From contig JAKPGJ010000009.1 of NCBI GenBank assembly GCA_029550965.1, forward strand, positions 52,309-116,308: 64,000 nt of DNA, read 5' to 3'. This document shows, one piece after another, positions 41,274 to 50,145 of this stretch (position 1 is the first letter of the stretch; every line of letters begins with the position of its first letter). Source of the DNA: Bacillota bacterium (lineage in GTDB: Bacteria; Bacillota; Clostridia; Oscillospirales; CAG-382). The notes beneath the pieces were generated by a model. That model was not told the DNA's origin and ran no database searches. It worked only from the letters and a program-made list of their open reading frames with translations. The translations under genes and the position numbers were made by a program.

Positions 41274-43169
41274 TTACAGTTTTCCTGCAAGGATGCGCTT
41301 CTTAGTGTTCTCCGCGTCGGTTACATACAACCTGTACCAGGTGATAAAGGTCAGAATCAGCCAGATATGGCGGTAGTAATCGCCCTTGCCGGTTCTGTGC
41401 AGCTCGAGCAGTTTGAGCGCTTCGGCGCTGTCGATATATTCGGTCGCGGTGCTGTTCTTGATGATGTTCGCCGCCCAGTCGTACAGCTCATCCTTCAGCC
41501 AGGCGCGCACCGGAACCGGATAGCCCAGTTTGGGGCGCACAACCGTTTCTTTGTTGAGCAGGTCGGCGAAAGCGTCTCTGAGAATATATTTCGTCGTGCC
41601 GTTTTTCAGCTTGTCTTCGTCCGCCAGCTCCCGAGCCGCCTTGAACACTTCCTTGTCGAGATAGGGCACCCTTGCTTCCAGCGAATGCGCCATCGAGAGC
41701 CGGTCGCCCTTGACAAGGATATCGCTGGGCAGCCAGGTGTATAAGTCGCAGTGCTGCATTTTCTGGAGCATCGTATAGTCGCCCGCCTGCGCGTAAATGT
41801 CTTTGGTGCGCTCGGTAAACGAGATACTGCCGTTGTAGGTTTTCAGGACCTTCTTTTTCAGTTTTTCCGAGAATACAAACGCGTTGCCAACGTAGCGCTC
41901 CTCCAGCGGCGTGCAGCCGCGGATGAGAAAGCCTTTGCCCTTTACCTGCTCGGGCAGAATGTTCGCGTAGGCGCGCAGCACCGCTTTCACGGGAGACGGC
42001 AGTTTCGCGAGCTTTGCGCTGGAAAGCGTGGTCATATACTGGCGGTAGCCGCCGAACAGCTCGTCGCTGCCCTCTCCGGACAGAATAACCTTGACATGCT
42101 TTGCCGCTTCGCGGCTGATTAAGTATATCGCCACGACGGACGGGTCCGCCATCGGCGAATCGAGGTGGTAGATGACGTCCTCGTAATGATCGGTGAAATC
42201 CTTGAGCGTGCACTTCAGTTTGACATGGTCGATGTCGAGGTGCGCCGAAATCGCGGCGGCGTCCTCCAGCTCCGAATAGCCCTTCACGTCAAAGCCGATG
42301 GTAAACGCTTTGATGCCGGGCGAAATTTTGGAAGCGATCGCCGTGATAATCGCGCTGTCAACGCCGCTGGAAAGGAAAGAACCGACCGGAACGTCGGAGA
42401 GCATATGGTACTGAACCGAGCTCTCGATCGCTTCGCGCAGTTTTTTCTTTTTGCTTTCGTATGTCGCGGTCCTGTTCGCCGAGAACACCGGCTTGTAGTA
42501 GGATATGACGCTGACCTTTCCGTCCTCTTTGCCGTCGTAGAGCATATAGCTTCCCTTCGGCACGATGAAGATGTCGCCGCTGATGGTGTCCGGCTCAGAC
42601 ACATACTGGAAGGTCATATAGTGCTGCAGCAGTCTTTTGTCGACGCCGAAACCCTTATAGCCGGGCGCGAAGAAAAAGCCTTTCATCTCGCTGCACAGAA
42701 CAATTCCGTTTCCGTCGATACGGTAGTAGAGCGGTTTGATTCCGAACGGGTCGCGGCCGCACATCAAAACGTCTTTTTCCCTGTCGTAAATCAGAAACGC
42801 AAACATGCCGCGCAGCCTGCTGATAAAGTCGGCGCCGTACAGCGCGTACAGTTTGACCATGACCTCGACCTCGGAGTTGGTCCGGAAAGTTTCCCCTTTC
42901 TGCTCGAGCTCTTTTTTCAGCTCCAGGTAATTATAGACCTCGCCGTTGTAAACGCAGGAATACCGCCCGTCTTCGCTGACAAAGGGCTGCGCGCCGCCCT
43001 CTAAGTCGATAATCGACAGGCGGCGGAATGCGAAAATCAGCTTCTCGTTCTCATATGTTCTGTTCAAATCCGGTCCTCTGTGCCGGATGGTATGGGACAT
43101 CTCCTTTGCAGCCGCTCTGTCCTCGCTCGTGATGCCTGATTTTTTGTATATACAAACAAAACCGCACAT
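41274..43169 (-). CDS. asnB: Asparagine synthase (glutamine-hydrolysing)
   Basis: A 631-residue AsnB. The N-terminal glutaminase domain begins with the catalytic Cys2 (Met-Cys-Gly-Phe), with Arg-His-Arg-Gly-Pro-Asp near residue 29 and Tyr-Asn-Gly-Glu-Val-Tyr-Asn near 73. The synthetase domain has the PP-loop Phe-Leu-Ser-Ser-Gly-Val-Asp-Ser near 264 and Leu-Ser-Gly-Glu-Gly-Ser-Asp-Glu-Leu-Phe-Gly-Gly-Tyr near 354. In Clostridia similar proteins also amidate cell-wall or polysaccharide precursors; proximity to surface genes leaves that option open. Confidence 0.92.
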   Translation of the reverse strand: MCGFVCIYKKSGITSEDRAAAKEMSHTIRHRGPDLNRTYENEKLIFAFRRLSIIDLEGGAQPFVSEDGRYSCVYNGEVYNYLELKKELEQKGETFRTNSEVEVMVKLYALYGADFISRLRGMFAFLIYDREKDVLMCGRDPFGIKPLYYRIDGNGIVLCSEMKGFFFAPGYKGFGVDKRLLQHYMTFQYVSEPDTISGDIFIVPKGSYMLYDGKEDGKVSVISYYKPVFSANRTATYESKKKKLREAIESSVQYHMLSDVPVGSFLSSGVDSAIITAIASKISPGIKAFTIGFDVKGYSELEDAAAISAHLDIDHVKLKCTLKDFTDHYEDVIYHLDSPMADPSVVAIYLISREAAKHVKVILSGEGSDELFGGYRQYMTTLSSAKLAKLPSPVKAVLRAYANILPEQVKGKGFLIRGCTPLEERYVGNAFVFSEKLKKKVLKTYNGSISFTERTKDIYAQAGDYTMLQKMQHCDLYTWLPSDILVKGDRLSMAHSLEARVPYLDKEVFKAARELADEDKLKNGTTKYILRDAFADLLNKETVVRPKLGYPVPVRAWLKDELYDWAANIIKNSTATEYIDSAEALKLLELHRTGKGDYYRHIWLILTFITWYRLYVTDAENTKKRILAGKL

Positions 43170-43193
43170 ATTTTTCCCAAAACCTTTCGGATT

Positions 43194-44465
43194 TTATAAA
43201 AGTCTTACCGCTTTTGCGTAATCATCAATCATATATATCATATTCTTTCCGCACAAAATCAGCCACACGATAAACAGCGTAATGTATATGCCATTCATAG
43301 CGGCAAACGTGATCGGCAGGCTTATCTGCAAAGTTTTGACACAGACGGACGCGACGAAGATGATTTTTGTCAGGTCGAAAGTAGGCGGTTGATCCCCCGC
43401 CAGCAGATAATAATGCTTCTGAAGCTCGGCAAGGAAAACACCGACAAAATACAGCGCCGTCAGCGATTTTACAATCGCGACAATCGAGTTAACCGTAATG
43501 GTCTGATAAGAAAGCTGGAATAAAAACGAAACGTCGGTTTCATAAAAAATGTACATATACGCTTCTACCAAAAGCTGAACGATAAACACGGCCGGGAAAC
43601 ACCGGCGGGTCATTCTGAAGGCGCCGAACTTCATTTTGCACGAGGCTATATAAATCAGCAGAACCGCAACCGCCCACGGGAACACCTTGACGTTGTCGAC
43701 GGATATGTCAAAAAAGAAAATCAGCCCCGCCATCGCGATATATAGCCCGTATTTTAAGTCTATGAAATTCTGTTTTTCGGGATATGCGAGAAAATCGGTT
43801 TGATAGTGTTCCTGAAGTTTTTCCTTGAACTCCTCTTCTTTTTTCGCGGCGCGCAGCATATTTACAACGCTGACATACCAGAAGATTCCGAGAATCAGGA
43901 CTGCGAAAATGCAAAGCGCCTGCACAATCGGCTTTGAGCTCATCAGGTTTTCATAATAGTCAAATTCGCTGACGTCCACAACCTCTTTTGCCTCTATGAG
44001 CGCATAAAGCTCCGGCGCGATGTTGAGCGCGATCTTTGTTATAAAGAACAAAACCGACAAAAACTTCGCGTTAGGAACCGCGGCGGCGGTTTTGTCGCCC
44101 TTGTTTCTTTCCGCAAGATAGGAAATGCCCTCGAAAAACTCCTGTGTGAAGAAAAGGAGCAGTATGATTTCCGCCAAACCGAAACAGAAAACGGCAAGCA
44201 GCCGGTCGGTGTCCTCGCCGCTTGAAAAAATAGCAGGCGTGAGCGCGAGCTTGAACCCGCTGATGAAGATCAGGTATTGAACCCTTTTCCGCGCGTACTC
44301 CAGCCGCCCGTCGATCTGCGAAAGCTCTTTTAAGCCGGAAAAAATGAGCAGATACCCGATCACGTCCGGGAATACGTCGAGTATGTTTAAAAGCGGATTG
44401 AACAGGAAAAACATTCCTGCGGCCAGCTTATAATAGCTGCGGTCGTAAAACCTGATTTCCGTCAA
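43194..44465 (-). CDS. Polytopic membrane protein of unknown function
   Basis: A 423-residue protein with about ten hydrophobic segments and no motif I recognise. The N-terminus Tyr-Lys-Leu-Ala-Ala-Gly-Met-Phe-Phe-Leu-Phe-Asn-Pro runs straight into the first helix. TTG 44465 has AAGGAG eight bases upstream; an in-frame GTG at 44474 is directly behind that site and less likely. It follows the smaller membrane gene on the same strand, 39 bases away, so the two may form a pair. Confidence 0.6.
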   Translation of the reverse strand: MTEIRFYDRSYYKLAAGMFFLFNPLLNILDVFPDVIGYLLIFSGLKELSQIDGRLEYARKRVQYLIFISGFKLALTPAIFSSGEDTDRLLAVFCFGLAEIILLLFFTQEFFEGISYLAERNKGDKTAAAVPNAKFLSVLFFITKIALNIAPELYALIEAKEVVDVSEFDYYENLMSSKPIVQALCIFAVLILGIFWYVSVVNMLRAAKKEEEFKEKLQEHYQTDFLAYPEKQNFIDLKYGLYIAMAGLIFFFDISVDNVKVFPWAVAVLLIYIASCKMKFGAFRMTRRCFPAVFIVQLLVEAYMYIFYETDVSFLFQLSYQTITVNSIVAIVKSLTALYFVGVFLAELQKHYYLLAGDQPPTFDLTKIIFVASVCVKTLQISLPITFAAMNGIYITLFIVWLILCGKNMIYMIDDYAKAVRLL

Positions 44466-44504
44466 TGCTGCCACTCCTTTCCTTCAAATAACGCTGTCGG
44501 TATT

Positions 44505-45098
44505 CTATTTTTTCCATTTTTTGCGCTTCTCAAGCAGTTTTTTGTCCTCCTCGGCAAGCAGCTGCTTGTCTTTCTCATACTGCTTCTCTGAGGTTATCTG
44601 AATAAAGCATGTATGCAGAAACAGAAAATTCAGTACGATTACGAGATACTGCAAAGCATACAGCATGCCGGCCAGCGGCGCTGGCGCAACCTCTCGAAAG
44701 ATCAGGATAGAAAGCGCGCCCAAAAGGAAAACCGCGGTGATATACATTCGGTTCATGGCTTTGTTCTCCAGCTTTTTGCTGTTGTTTTCGACCGCGATGT
44801 CTTTGACCGCCATCAGGTAATGAAACGACATGGACAGCCAGGCAAGAATAAAGATCGTGTAGCTGATGCTGTGGAACAGGGTATTCTCTTTCAGTTCAAG
44901 AACCTGCAGAACGTCCAGCAGGATAAACAGGGAATGCGGGAACATCGCGAGCGCCGAAAACGCCGCGGCAAGAAAGCGCTTGTGAAACCGCGAAGCAAGA
45001 TAGAAGCCGTAGGCAAGCAATATGCTTGCGACAACGCCCCCGCCTGCTTCGTAGGTAAGCAGAAAACCATATCCAATAGTTGCTATTCCAAAACCCAT
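44505..45098 (-). CDS. Membrane protein of unknown function with duplicated start region
   Basis: A 197-residue protein with about six hydrophobic segments and a charged Lys/Glu-rich C-terminal tail that may form a coiled coil. I recognise no domain. Its start (Met-Gly-Phe-Gly-Ile-Ala-Thr-Ile-Gly-Tyr-Gly-Phe-Leu) and upstream ribosome site are present twice because of an 86-bp tandem duplication directly upstream. The copy that leads into the full gene is the one at 45098. Confidence 0.6.
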   Translation of the reverse strand: MGFGIATIGYGFLLTYEAGGGVVASILLAYGFYLASRFHKRFLAAAFSALAMFPHSLFILLDVLQVLELKENTLFHSISYTIFILAWLSMSFHYLMAVKDIAVENNSKKLENKAMNRMYITAVFLLGALSILIFREVAPAPLAGMLYALQYLVIVLNFLFLHTCFIQITSEKQYEKDKQLLAEEDKKLLEKRKKWKK

Positions 45099-45245
45099 AT
45101 TGTTCTATTCCTTTATCTTCCATCGTTTTTCTGCTTTTCTGCCCGCAGAAATCCGTATCCAATTGTGGCAATACCAAATCCCATACTGTTCTATTCCTTT
45201 ATCTTCCATCCATATCCTGCTTTTCTGCCCGCAGAAAGCCGTACC
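45067..45245. repeat. 86-bp tandem duplication covering a gene start
   Basis: The segment beginning at 45067 recurs at 45153 and partly at 45239, a constant period of 86 bp with scattered substitutions. Each unit contains, on the minus strand, a ribosome site (AAAGGAATAG) and an ATG followed by the codons for Gly-Phe-Gly-Ile-Ala-Thr-Ile-Gly-Tyr-Gly-Phe. Because 86 is not a multiple of three, the upstream copy cannot read into the gene. Confidence 0.85.
45113..45184 (-). CDS. 23-codon leader frame created by the tandem duplication
   Basis: From ATG 45184 the minus strand encodes 23 residues: the same first 13 as the downstream membrane protein, then a different basic tail, then TAA. It has the same ribosome site as the real gene. 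Whether it is translated is unknown; it would be an upstream leader peptide by accident of the duplication. Confidence 0.3.
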   Translation of the reverse strand: MGFGIATIGYGFLRAEKQKNDGR

Positions 45246-45272
45246 CTGTTTGCCGGCGCGCCGTATCGAAAG

Positions 45273-48023
45273 CTATTTGTTTGACGGGTCGCCTGCTGCC
45301 GGCGAGCCGCAGCACTTCTTGTATTTCTTGCCGCTTCCGCAGGGGCAGGGGTCGTTCGGTCCGACTTTGGCCGTCTTGCGCGTCGGCGTGGGCTTTACGG
45401 TTCCGCCCTCGCTCTTCATGGTAGCTTTGCCCGAAAGAACCTGCTCGCGCTGAATCTTCTTTCTCGGAACAACCGTAAGAATCAGCCGCACCGTTTCCTC
45501 GCGGATTGCGGAAACCATCTCGTCGAACATCGCGCCGCCCTGTATCTTGTACTCCTGAATCGGGTTGCGCTGCGCGTAGGCGTTCAGACCAATGCTTTCC
45601 TCCAGATCATACATCGCGTCGATATGATCGACCCATTTTCTGTCGACAGACCGCAAGAGAATCGCTCTCTCTACTTCTCTGAACACTTCGGGCGTGAACA
45701 GCTCTTCCTGAGCGGCATACCGCTTCTCCGCGCGCTCGGTCAGCATTTCGATAATAGACTCGCGGGTGACGGTGCCGATTTCCTCCTGCGAATAATGGAA
45801 ATCGTCCTTGCCGCACAGGATTCCGCCCAGTTCGCTGCGGATGCCCTCAAAATTCCACTCGTCGGGAACGTCGCCCTGCGTGTAAGCGTAAACGACGCTC
45901 TCGATGTATTCTGCGACCATTTTCCAGATTTTATCCTTCAAATCGGTGCCGTCCAGAACCTCTCTGCGCTGCTTGTAAATCAGCTCGCGCTGCCGGTTCA
46001 TGACATCGTCGTATTCAAGGACATGCTTTCTGCGCTCAAAGTTCTGACCTTCGATGCGCTTCTGCGCCCTTTCGATGGAGTTCGAAAGATACTTCGAATC
46101 AATGGGCTGGTCCTCGGGCATATTCAGCGAATCCACAAGTCCGAGCACCTTGTCCGAACCGAACAGGCGCATCAGGTCGTCTTCCAGCGAGATAAAGAAC
46201 CTGCTCTCGCCGGGGTCGCCCTGTCTGCCGGCGCGTCCGCGCAGCTGGTTGTCGATACGCCTGCTCTCATGGCGCTCGGTGCCGATGATAAACAGACCGC
46301 CCGCCTCGCGGACCAGCTTGGCTTCTTTCTCTACTTCTTCGTCGTACATCGCCTTCAGTTCGCGGAAACGCGCCCGCGCGGCGGCGATCTGCTCGTCGTC
46401 GGTCGTGCCGAAGTTCATCGCTTCGTAAATCAGATAATCGTCAAAACCCTCTTTTTTCATCTGCGTTTTGGCAAGGAACTCGCTGTTTCCGCCCAGCATG
46501 ATATCGGTACCGCGTCCCGCCATGTTGGTCGAAATGGTTACCGCGCCGAGCTTGCCCGCCTGCGCGATGATTTCGGCTTCTCTTTCATGGTTTTTCGCGT
46601 TCAGGACATTGTGCTTGATGCCCTCTTTTTCAAGCATTTTGCTCAACAGTTCGCTCTTCTCGATCGAAACCGTGCCGACCAGCACCGGCTGCCCCTTTTC
46701 GTGGCATTCCTTAATCTGCTCGATGATCGCTTTGTATTTGCCTTTTATGCTGCGGTAAACGACGTCGTTGTGGTCGATTCGAATCATGGGCTTGTTGGTG
46801 GGGATTTCCACGACGTCGAGGTTGTAAATCTCGCGGAACTCCATTTCCTCGGTCTGCGCGGTACCGGTCATGCCGGACAGCTTTTTATACATGCGGAAAT
46901 AGTTCTGGAAGGTAATGGTAGCCTGCGTCTTGTTCTCCTGCTCGATCCGGACGCCCTCTTTCGCCTCAATCGCCTGATGCAGGCCGTTCGAATAGCGTCT
47001 GCCGGGCATAATTCTTCCGGTAAAGGCGTCGACGATGATTACCTTTCCATCCTTAACGACATAGTCAACGTCCCGCTGCATAATGCCTCTTGCGCGCAGC
47101 GCGTTGTTGATGTAGTGCATCAGCTCGATATTTTCCGAGTCGCCGAGGTTCTGGACATGGAAAAACTCTTCCGCCTTTTTTACGCCGTTTGCGGTCAGAA
47201 CCGCGGTTCTCGCCTTTTCGTCAACGATATAATCCTCTTCGATATCCTCGTCCGTCCGCTTCGAATCGAACTCCTTGATGCGGTAGCACTTCAGCCTGCG
47301 CACGAAATCGTCGGCTTTTTTGTAAAGCTCGCTGCTCTCCTCGCCGGGGCCGGAAATGATCAGCGGCGTTCTCGCCTCGTCGATAAGGATGCTGTCCACC
47401 TCGTCGACAATCGCGAACTCATGCCCGCGCTGCACAAGATGTTCTTTATAGATGACCATGTTGTCGCGCAGATAATCGAAACCGAACTCGTTGTTGGTTC
47501 CGTACGTGATGTCGGCGGCGTAAGCCGCTCTGCGCTGGTCGGGGTCAAGGCCGTTGATAATCAGGCCTACGCTCAACCCCAAAAAGCGGTAGATGTTGCC
47601 CATCCACTCGCTGTCGCGCTTTGCGAGGTAATCGTTTACGGTAACGATATGCACACCCTTGCCGGTCAGCGCGTTCAAATAGGCGGGAAGGGTCGCGGTG
47701 AGGGTTTTTCCTTCACCGGTTTTCATTTCTGCGATTCTTCCCTGATGGAGCACGATGCCGCCCAAGAGCTGCACATAGAAGTGTCTTTTTCCGGAAACGC
47801 GCGTGGATGCTTCCCGCACCACCGCGAACGCGTCCGGAAGAATATCGTCAAGCGTTTCGCCCGCTTTCAGCCTTCTTTTTAAGACTTCAGTCTGCTCCCG
47901 GAGCATTTCGTCGCTCATGGCGGCGTATTTATCTGCAAGCGCCTCAATCTGCTGCGCGATGGGCTCTATTTTTTTCAGTTGCCTTTCGCTGTATGTCCCG
48001 AACAATTTGGTAAATAGCGACAT
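45273..48023 (-). CDS. secA: Preprotein translocase ATPase subunit SecA
   Basis: A 916-residue motor of the Sec export machine. Visible are the Walker A region Met-Lys-Thr-Gly-Glu-Gly-Lys-Thr-Leu near residue 105, the DEAD-type Val-Asp-Glu-Val-Asp near 213, Gly-Arg-Gly-Thr-Asp near 500, and the C-terminal zinc motif [13 protein letters not shown] used for SecB or ribosome contact. ATG 48023 (Met-Ser-Leu-Phe-Thr-Lys-Leu-Phe-Gly) is the family start with AAGGAACGAAGG upstream; a longer frame starts 28 codons earlier. Confidence 0.96.
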   Translation of the reverse strand: MSLFTKLFGTYSERQLKKIEPIAQQIEALADKYAAMSDEMLREQTEVLKRRLKAGETLDDILPDAFAVVREASTRVSGKRHFYVQLLGGIVLHQGRIAEMKTGEGKTLTATLPAYLNALTGKGVHIVTVNDYLAKRDSEWMGNIYRFLGLSVGLIINGLDPDQRRAAYAADITYGTNNEFGFDYLRDNMVIYKEHLVQRGHEFAIVDEVDSILIDEARTPLIISGPGEESSELYKKADDFVRRLKCYRIKEFDSKRTDEDIEEDYIVDEKARTAVLTANGVKKAEEFFHVQNLGDSENIELMHYINNALRARGIMQRDVDYVVKDGKVIIVDAFTGRIMPGRRYSNGLHQAIEAKEGVRIEQENKTQATITFQNYFRMYKKLSGMTGTAQTEEMEFREIYNLDVVEIPTNKPMIRIDHNDVVYRSIKGKYKAIIEQIKECHEKGQPVLVGTVSIEKSELLSKMLEKEGIKHNVLNAKNHEREAEIIAQAGKLGAVTISTNMAGRGTDIMLGGNSEFLAKTQMKKEGFDDYLIYEAMNFGTTDDEQIAAARARFRELKAMYDEEVEKEAKLVREAGGLFIIGTERHESRRIDNQLRGRAGRQGDPGESRFFISLEDDLMRLFGSDKVLGLVDSLNMPEDQPIDSKYLSNSIERAQKRIEGQNFERRKHVLEYDDVMNRQRELIYKQRREVLDGTDLKDKIWKMVAEYIESVVYAYTQGDVPDEWNFEGIRSELGGILCGKDDFHYSQEEIGTVTRESIIEMLTERAEKRYAAQEELFTPEVFREVERAILLRSVDRKWVDHIDAMYDLEESIGLNAYAQRNPIQEYKIQGGAMFDEMVSAIREETVRLILTVVPRKKIQREQVLSGKATMKSEGGTVKPTPTRKTAKVGPNDPCPCGSGKKYKKCCGSPAAGDPSNK

Positions 48024-48141
48024 AACCTTCGTTCCTTTCGTCTTTTTCGGAAATATATATAAAAATGCAGTGTAATCGGTTTTTAACTTTATAATAATAT
48101 CACACATTCACAAAAAAATCACCCTCTTTTTGTAAAAATAA

Positions 48142-48170
48142 TTGCAAAAGCAACAATAAAGCGATATAAT
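48142..48170 (+). promoter_or_regulatory. Promoter of the trmL-mnmE block
   Basis: TTGCAA (48142-48147), 17-base spacer, TATAAT (48165-48170), upstream of trmL and divergent from secA. Confidence 0.75.
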
Positions 48171-48209
48171 AAATAGGATTTAGAAAGTATTAAGAGGTGT
48201 CCTATTCCT

Positions 48210-48698
48210 TTGAGCGAAATCAACATCGTTCTGCACGAGCCGGAAATCCCGCAGAACACCGGAAACATCGCGCGCACCTGCGCCGCGACCGGCAGTTCGC
48301 TGCATTTAATCAAGCCGTTCGGCTTTGAAATCAGCGATAAGCATTTAAAAAGAGCCGGGCTGGATTACTGGCAGTATCTTGACATACACTATTATGAGAA
48401 TCTTGACGATTTCTTTGCGAAGAACAACGACGGCAAATTCTTTTATTTCACCACCAAAGCCGCGATCTGTTATACCGACGTGTCCTACGACGGAAAAGTC
48501 TATTTGGTTTTCGGAAAGGAAACGAAGGGGCTGCCCGAAGACCTTCTTTTCAAAAACAAAGAAAGCTGCGTGCGCATCCCGATGCTGGGCGATCTACGCA
48601 GCCTGAATCTTTCCAACTCCGTCGCTGTCGGCGTGTATGAAGCGCTCCGGCAAAGGAACTTCGCATCACTGAATTTAAAGGGAAAGTTGTTTGTATGA
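48210..48698 (+). CDS. trmL: tRNA (cytidine/uridine-34-2'-O)-methyltransferase TrmL
   Basis: A 162-residue SPOUT methyltransferase: Val-Leu-His-Glu-Pro-Glu-Ile-Pro-Gln-Asn-Thr-Gly-Asn at the N-terminus, Phe-Gly-Lys-Glu-Thr-Lys-Gly-Leu-Pro near residue 100 and Leu-Asn-Leu-Ser-Asn-Ser-Val near 131, forming the knotted SAM site. It methylates the wobble ribose of tRNA-Leu. Start is TTG with AGAGGTG ten bases upstream. It overlaps mnmE by four bases, so two wobble-base modifiers are coupled. Confidence 0.93.
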   Translation: MSEINIVLHEPEIPQNTGNIARTCAATGSSLHLIKPFGFEISDKHLKRAGLDYWQYLDIHYYENLDDFFAKNNDGKFFYFTTKAAICYTDVSYDGKVYLVFGKETKGLPEDLLFKNKESCVRIPMLGDLRSLNLSNSVAVGVYEALRQRNFASLNLKGKLFV

Positions 48699-50053
48699 GA
48701 ACCATCGCAGCAATCTCCACGCCCTACGGCAAGGGCGGCGTCGCTCTGATTCGAATATCCGGGGACGAAGCGATTCAAGTTGCGTCCCGCCTTTTTAAGC
48801 CCAAAAGCGGCGTCAGGGTTGAGGATATCAAGCCGAACACCGCGGTTTACGGCAGTTTTTTTGACAAAGACGGCGTTTTTGACGACGGGATTGCAACCAT
48901 CTTCAAAGCGCCCAAAAGCTATACCGGCGAGGATGTCGTGGAGCTTTCCTGCCACGGCGGCATTCTTGTGACCAAAAAGCTGTTGGAAACGGCAATCGAG
49001 GCCGGCTGCGACTACGCGGAAGCGGGCGAGTTCACCAAGCGCGCCTTTATCAACGGCAAGCTCACGCTCTCGCAGGCGGAAGCCATCGGCGGCATTATCG
49101 ACGCGAAAAACGAAAAGCACCTTGCTGTTTCCCTTTTGCAGTCGAAAGGCGCGCTTTCCAAAAAGATAGCCGAGCTGTCGGATAGGCTTACGCATCTCGC
49201 GGCGTCGGTTTACGCGTATATTGATTACCCGGACGAGGATTTGCGGGACGTTACTTCCGAAGAGATGAAGGAAACGCTTTTGTCAATCCGGGCGGACATC
49301 CTGCGCCTGATCGACACCCACCGGTACGGACAAGCCATCAGCGAGGGCATCAACACGGTCATTATCGGCAAGCCGAACACAGGGAAAAGCTCGGTGTTGA
49401 ACTCGTTAATCGGCTACGACCGCGCGATTGTAACCGATATCGCCGGCACGACGCGCGACGTCGTCACCGAGCAGGTACGGCTGGGCGATTTGATTTTAAA
49501 CCTTTCCGACACCGCGGGCATCCGCGAAAGCGGCGACCCGATCGAAAGCATCGGCATCGAAAAGAGCAAACAGGCGCTCGAGAAAGCGGAGCTGGTCATC
49601 GCCGTTTTCGACGGTTCGAAGCCGCTGGACGGCGACGACGCCGAAATTCTGGAGCGCATACGCCTTGCCGGCAAAGAGGACTGCACGATTTGTCTTTTAA
49701 ACAAGAGCGATTTGGGTCTGGCGGTTCAGGACCTGCCGTTCGGCAGAAAAATCGCTTATTCCGCTCTAAAAGGCATCGGAAAAGACAGGCTGGAAGCGGA
49801 AATCGGCGCGCTTTTCGGTGAGGGCAATATCACTACGCTCGGCGAAATCATTCTCAGCGCAAGGCAGTTCGCCGCGCTCAAACGCGCGCTGAACGCCGTC
49901 GACAACGCTTTGGACGCGCTTGACAGCTTTACGCAGGATATCGCCGGCATGGATATCGAGGAAGCCATCGCCTGCCTTGGCGAACTCGACGGCAGAACAG
50001 CGTCCGAACAGATTGTCAACGAGATTTTCTCGCATTTCTGCGTAGGAAAATAA
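48695..50053 (+). CDS. mnmE: tRNA modification GTPase MnmE
   Basis: With MnmG it makes 5-carboxymethylaminomethyl-uridine at tRNA position 34. The 452-residue protein has the folate-binding N-domain (Ile-Ser-Thr-Pro-Tyr-Gly-Lys-Gly-Gly), an inserted G domain with Gly-Lys-Pro-Asn-Thr-Gly-Lys-Ser-Ser near residue 225, Asp-Thr-Ala-Gly-Ile near 273 and Asn-Lys-Ser-Asp near 335, and the C-terminal Phe-Cys-Val-Gly-Lys, whose Cys is conserved in the FC[IV]GK motif. Confidence 0.96.
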   Translation: MRTIAAISTPYGKGGVALIRISGDEAIQVASRLFKPKSGVRVEDIKPNTAVYGSFFDKDGVFDDGIATIFKAPKSYTGEDVVELSCHGGILVTKKLLETAIEAGCDYAEAGEFTKRAFINGKLTLSQAEAIGGIIDAKNEKHLAVSLLQSKGALSKKIAELSDRLTHLAASVYAYIDYPDEDLRDVTSEEMKETLLSIRADILRLIDTHRYGQAISEGINTVIIGKPNTGKSSVLNSLIGYDRAIVTDIAGTTRDVVTEQVRLGDLILNLSDTAGIRESGDPIESIGIEKSKQALEKAELVIAVFDGSKPLDGDDAEILERIRLAGKEDCTICLLNKSDLGLAVQDLPFGRKIAYSALKGIGKDRLEAEIGALFGEGNITTLGEIILSARQFAALKRALNAVDNALDALDSFTQDIAGMDIEEAIACLGELDGRTASEQIVNEIFSHFCVGK

Positions 50054-50067
50054 ATAATTAGAGAAAA

Positions 50068-50096
50068 AGTAAGAAGTAAGAAGTAAAAAGTAAAAA
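50068..50096. repeat. Short array of the TAAGAAG heptamer family
   Basis: Between mnmE and mnmG: TAAGAAG twice, then TAAAAAG and TAAAAAT. These are the same 7-bp units as in the 17.7-kb minisatellite but read on the opposite strand, in an intergenic gap of about 90 bases. Confidence 0.7.
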
Positions 50097-50145
50097 TTAC
50101 TTTTCGTTATAAATCTATATTCCAAGTTTAAAAGGAAAATCTTGA

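Noticed and set aside
45624..47882. 752-codon open frame on the plus strand opposite secA
   Set aside because: It is fully antisense to a certain secA gene, has no family features and reflects the codon bias of GC-rich third positions.
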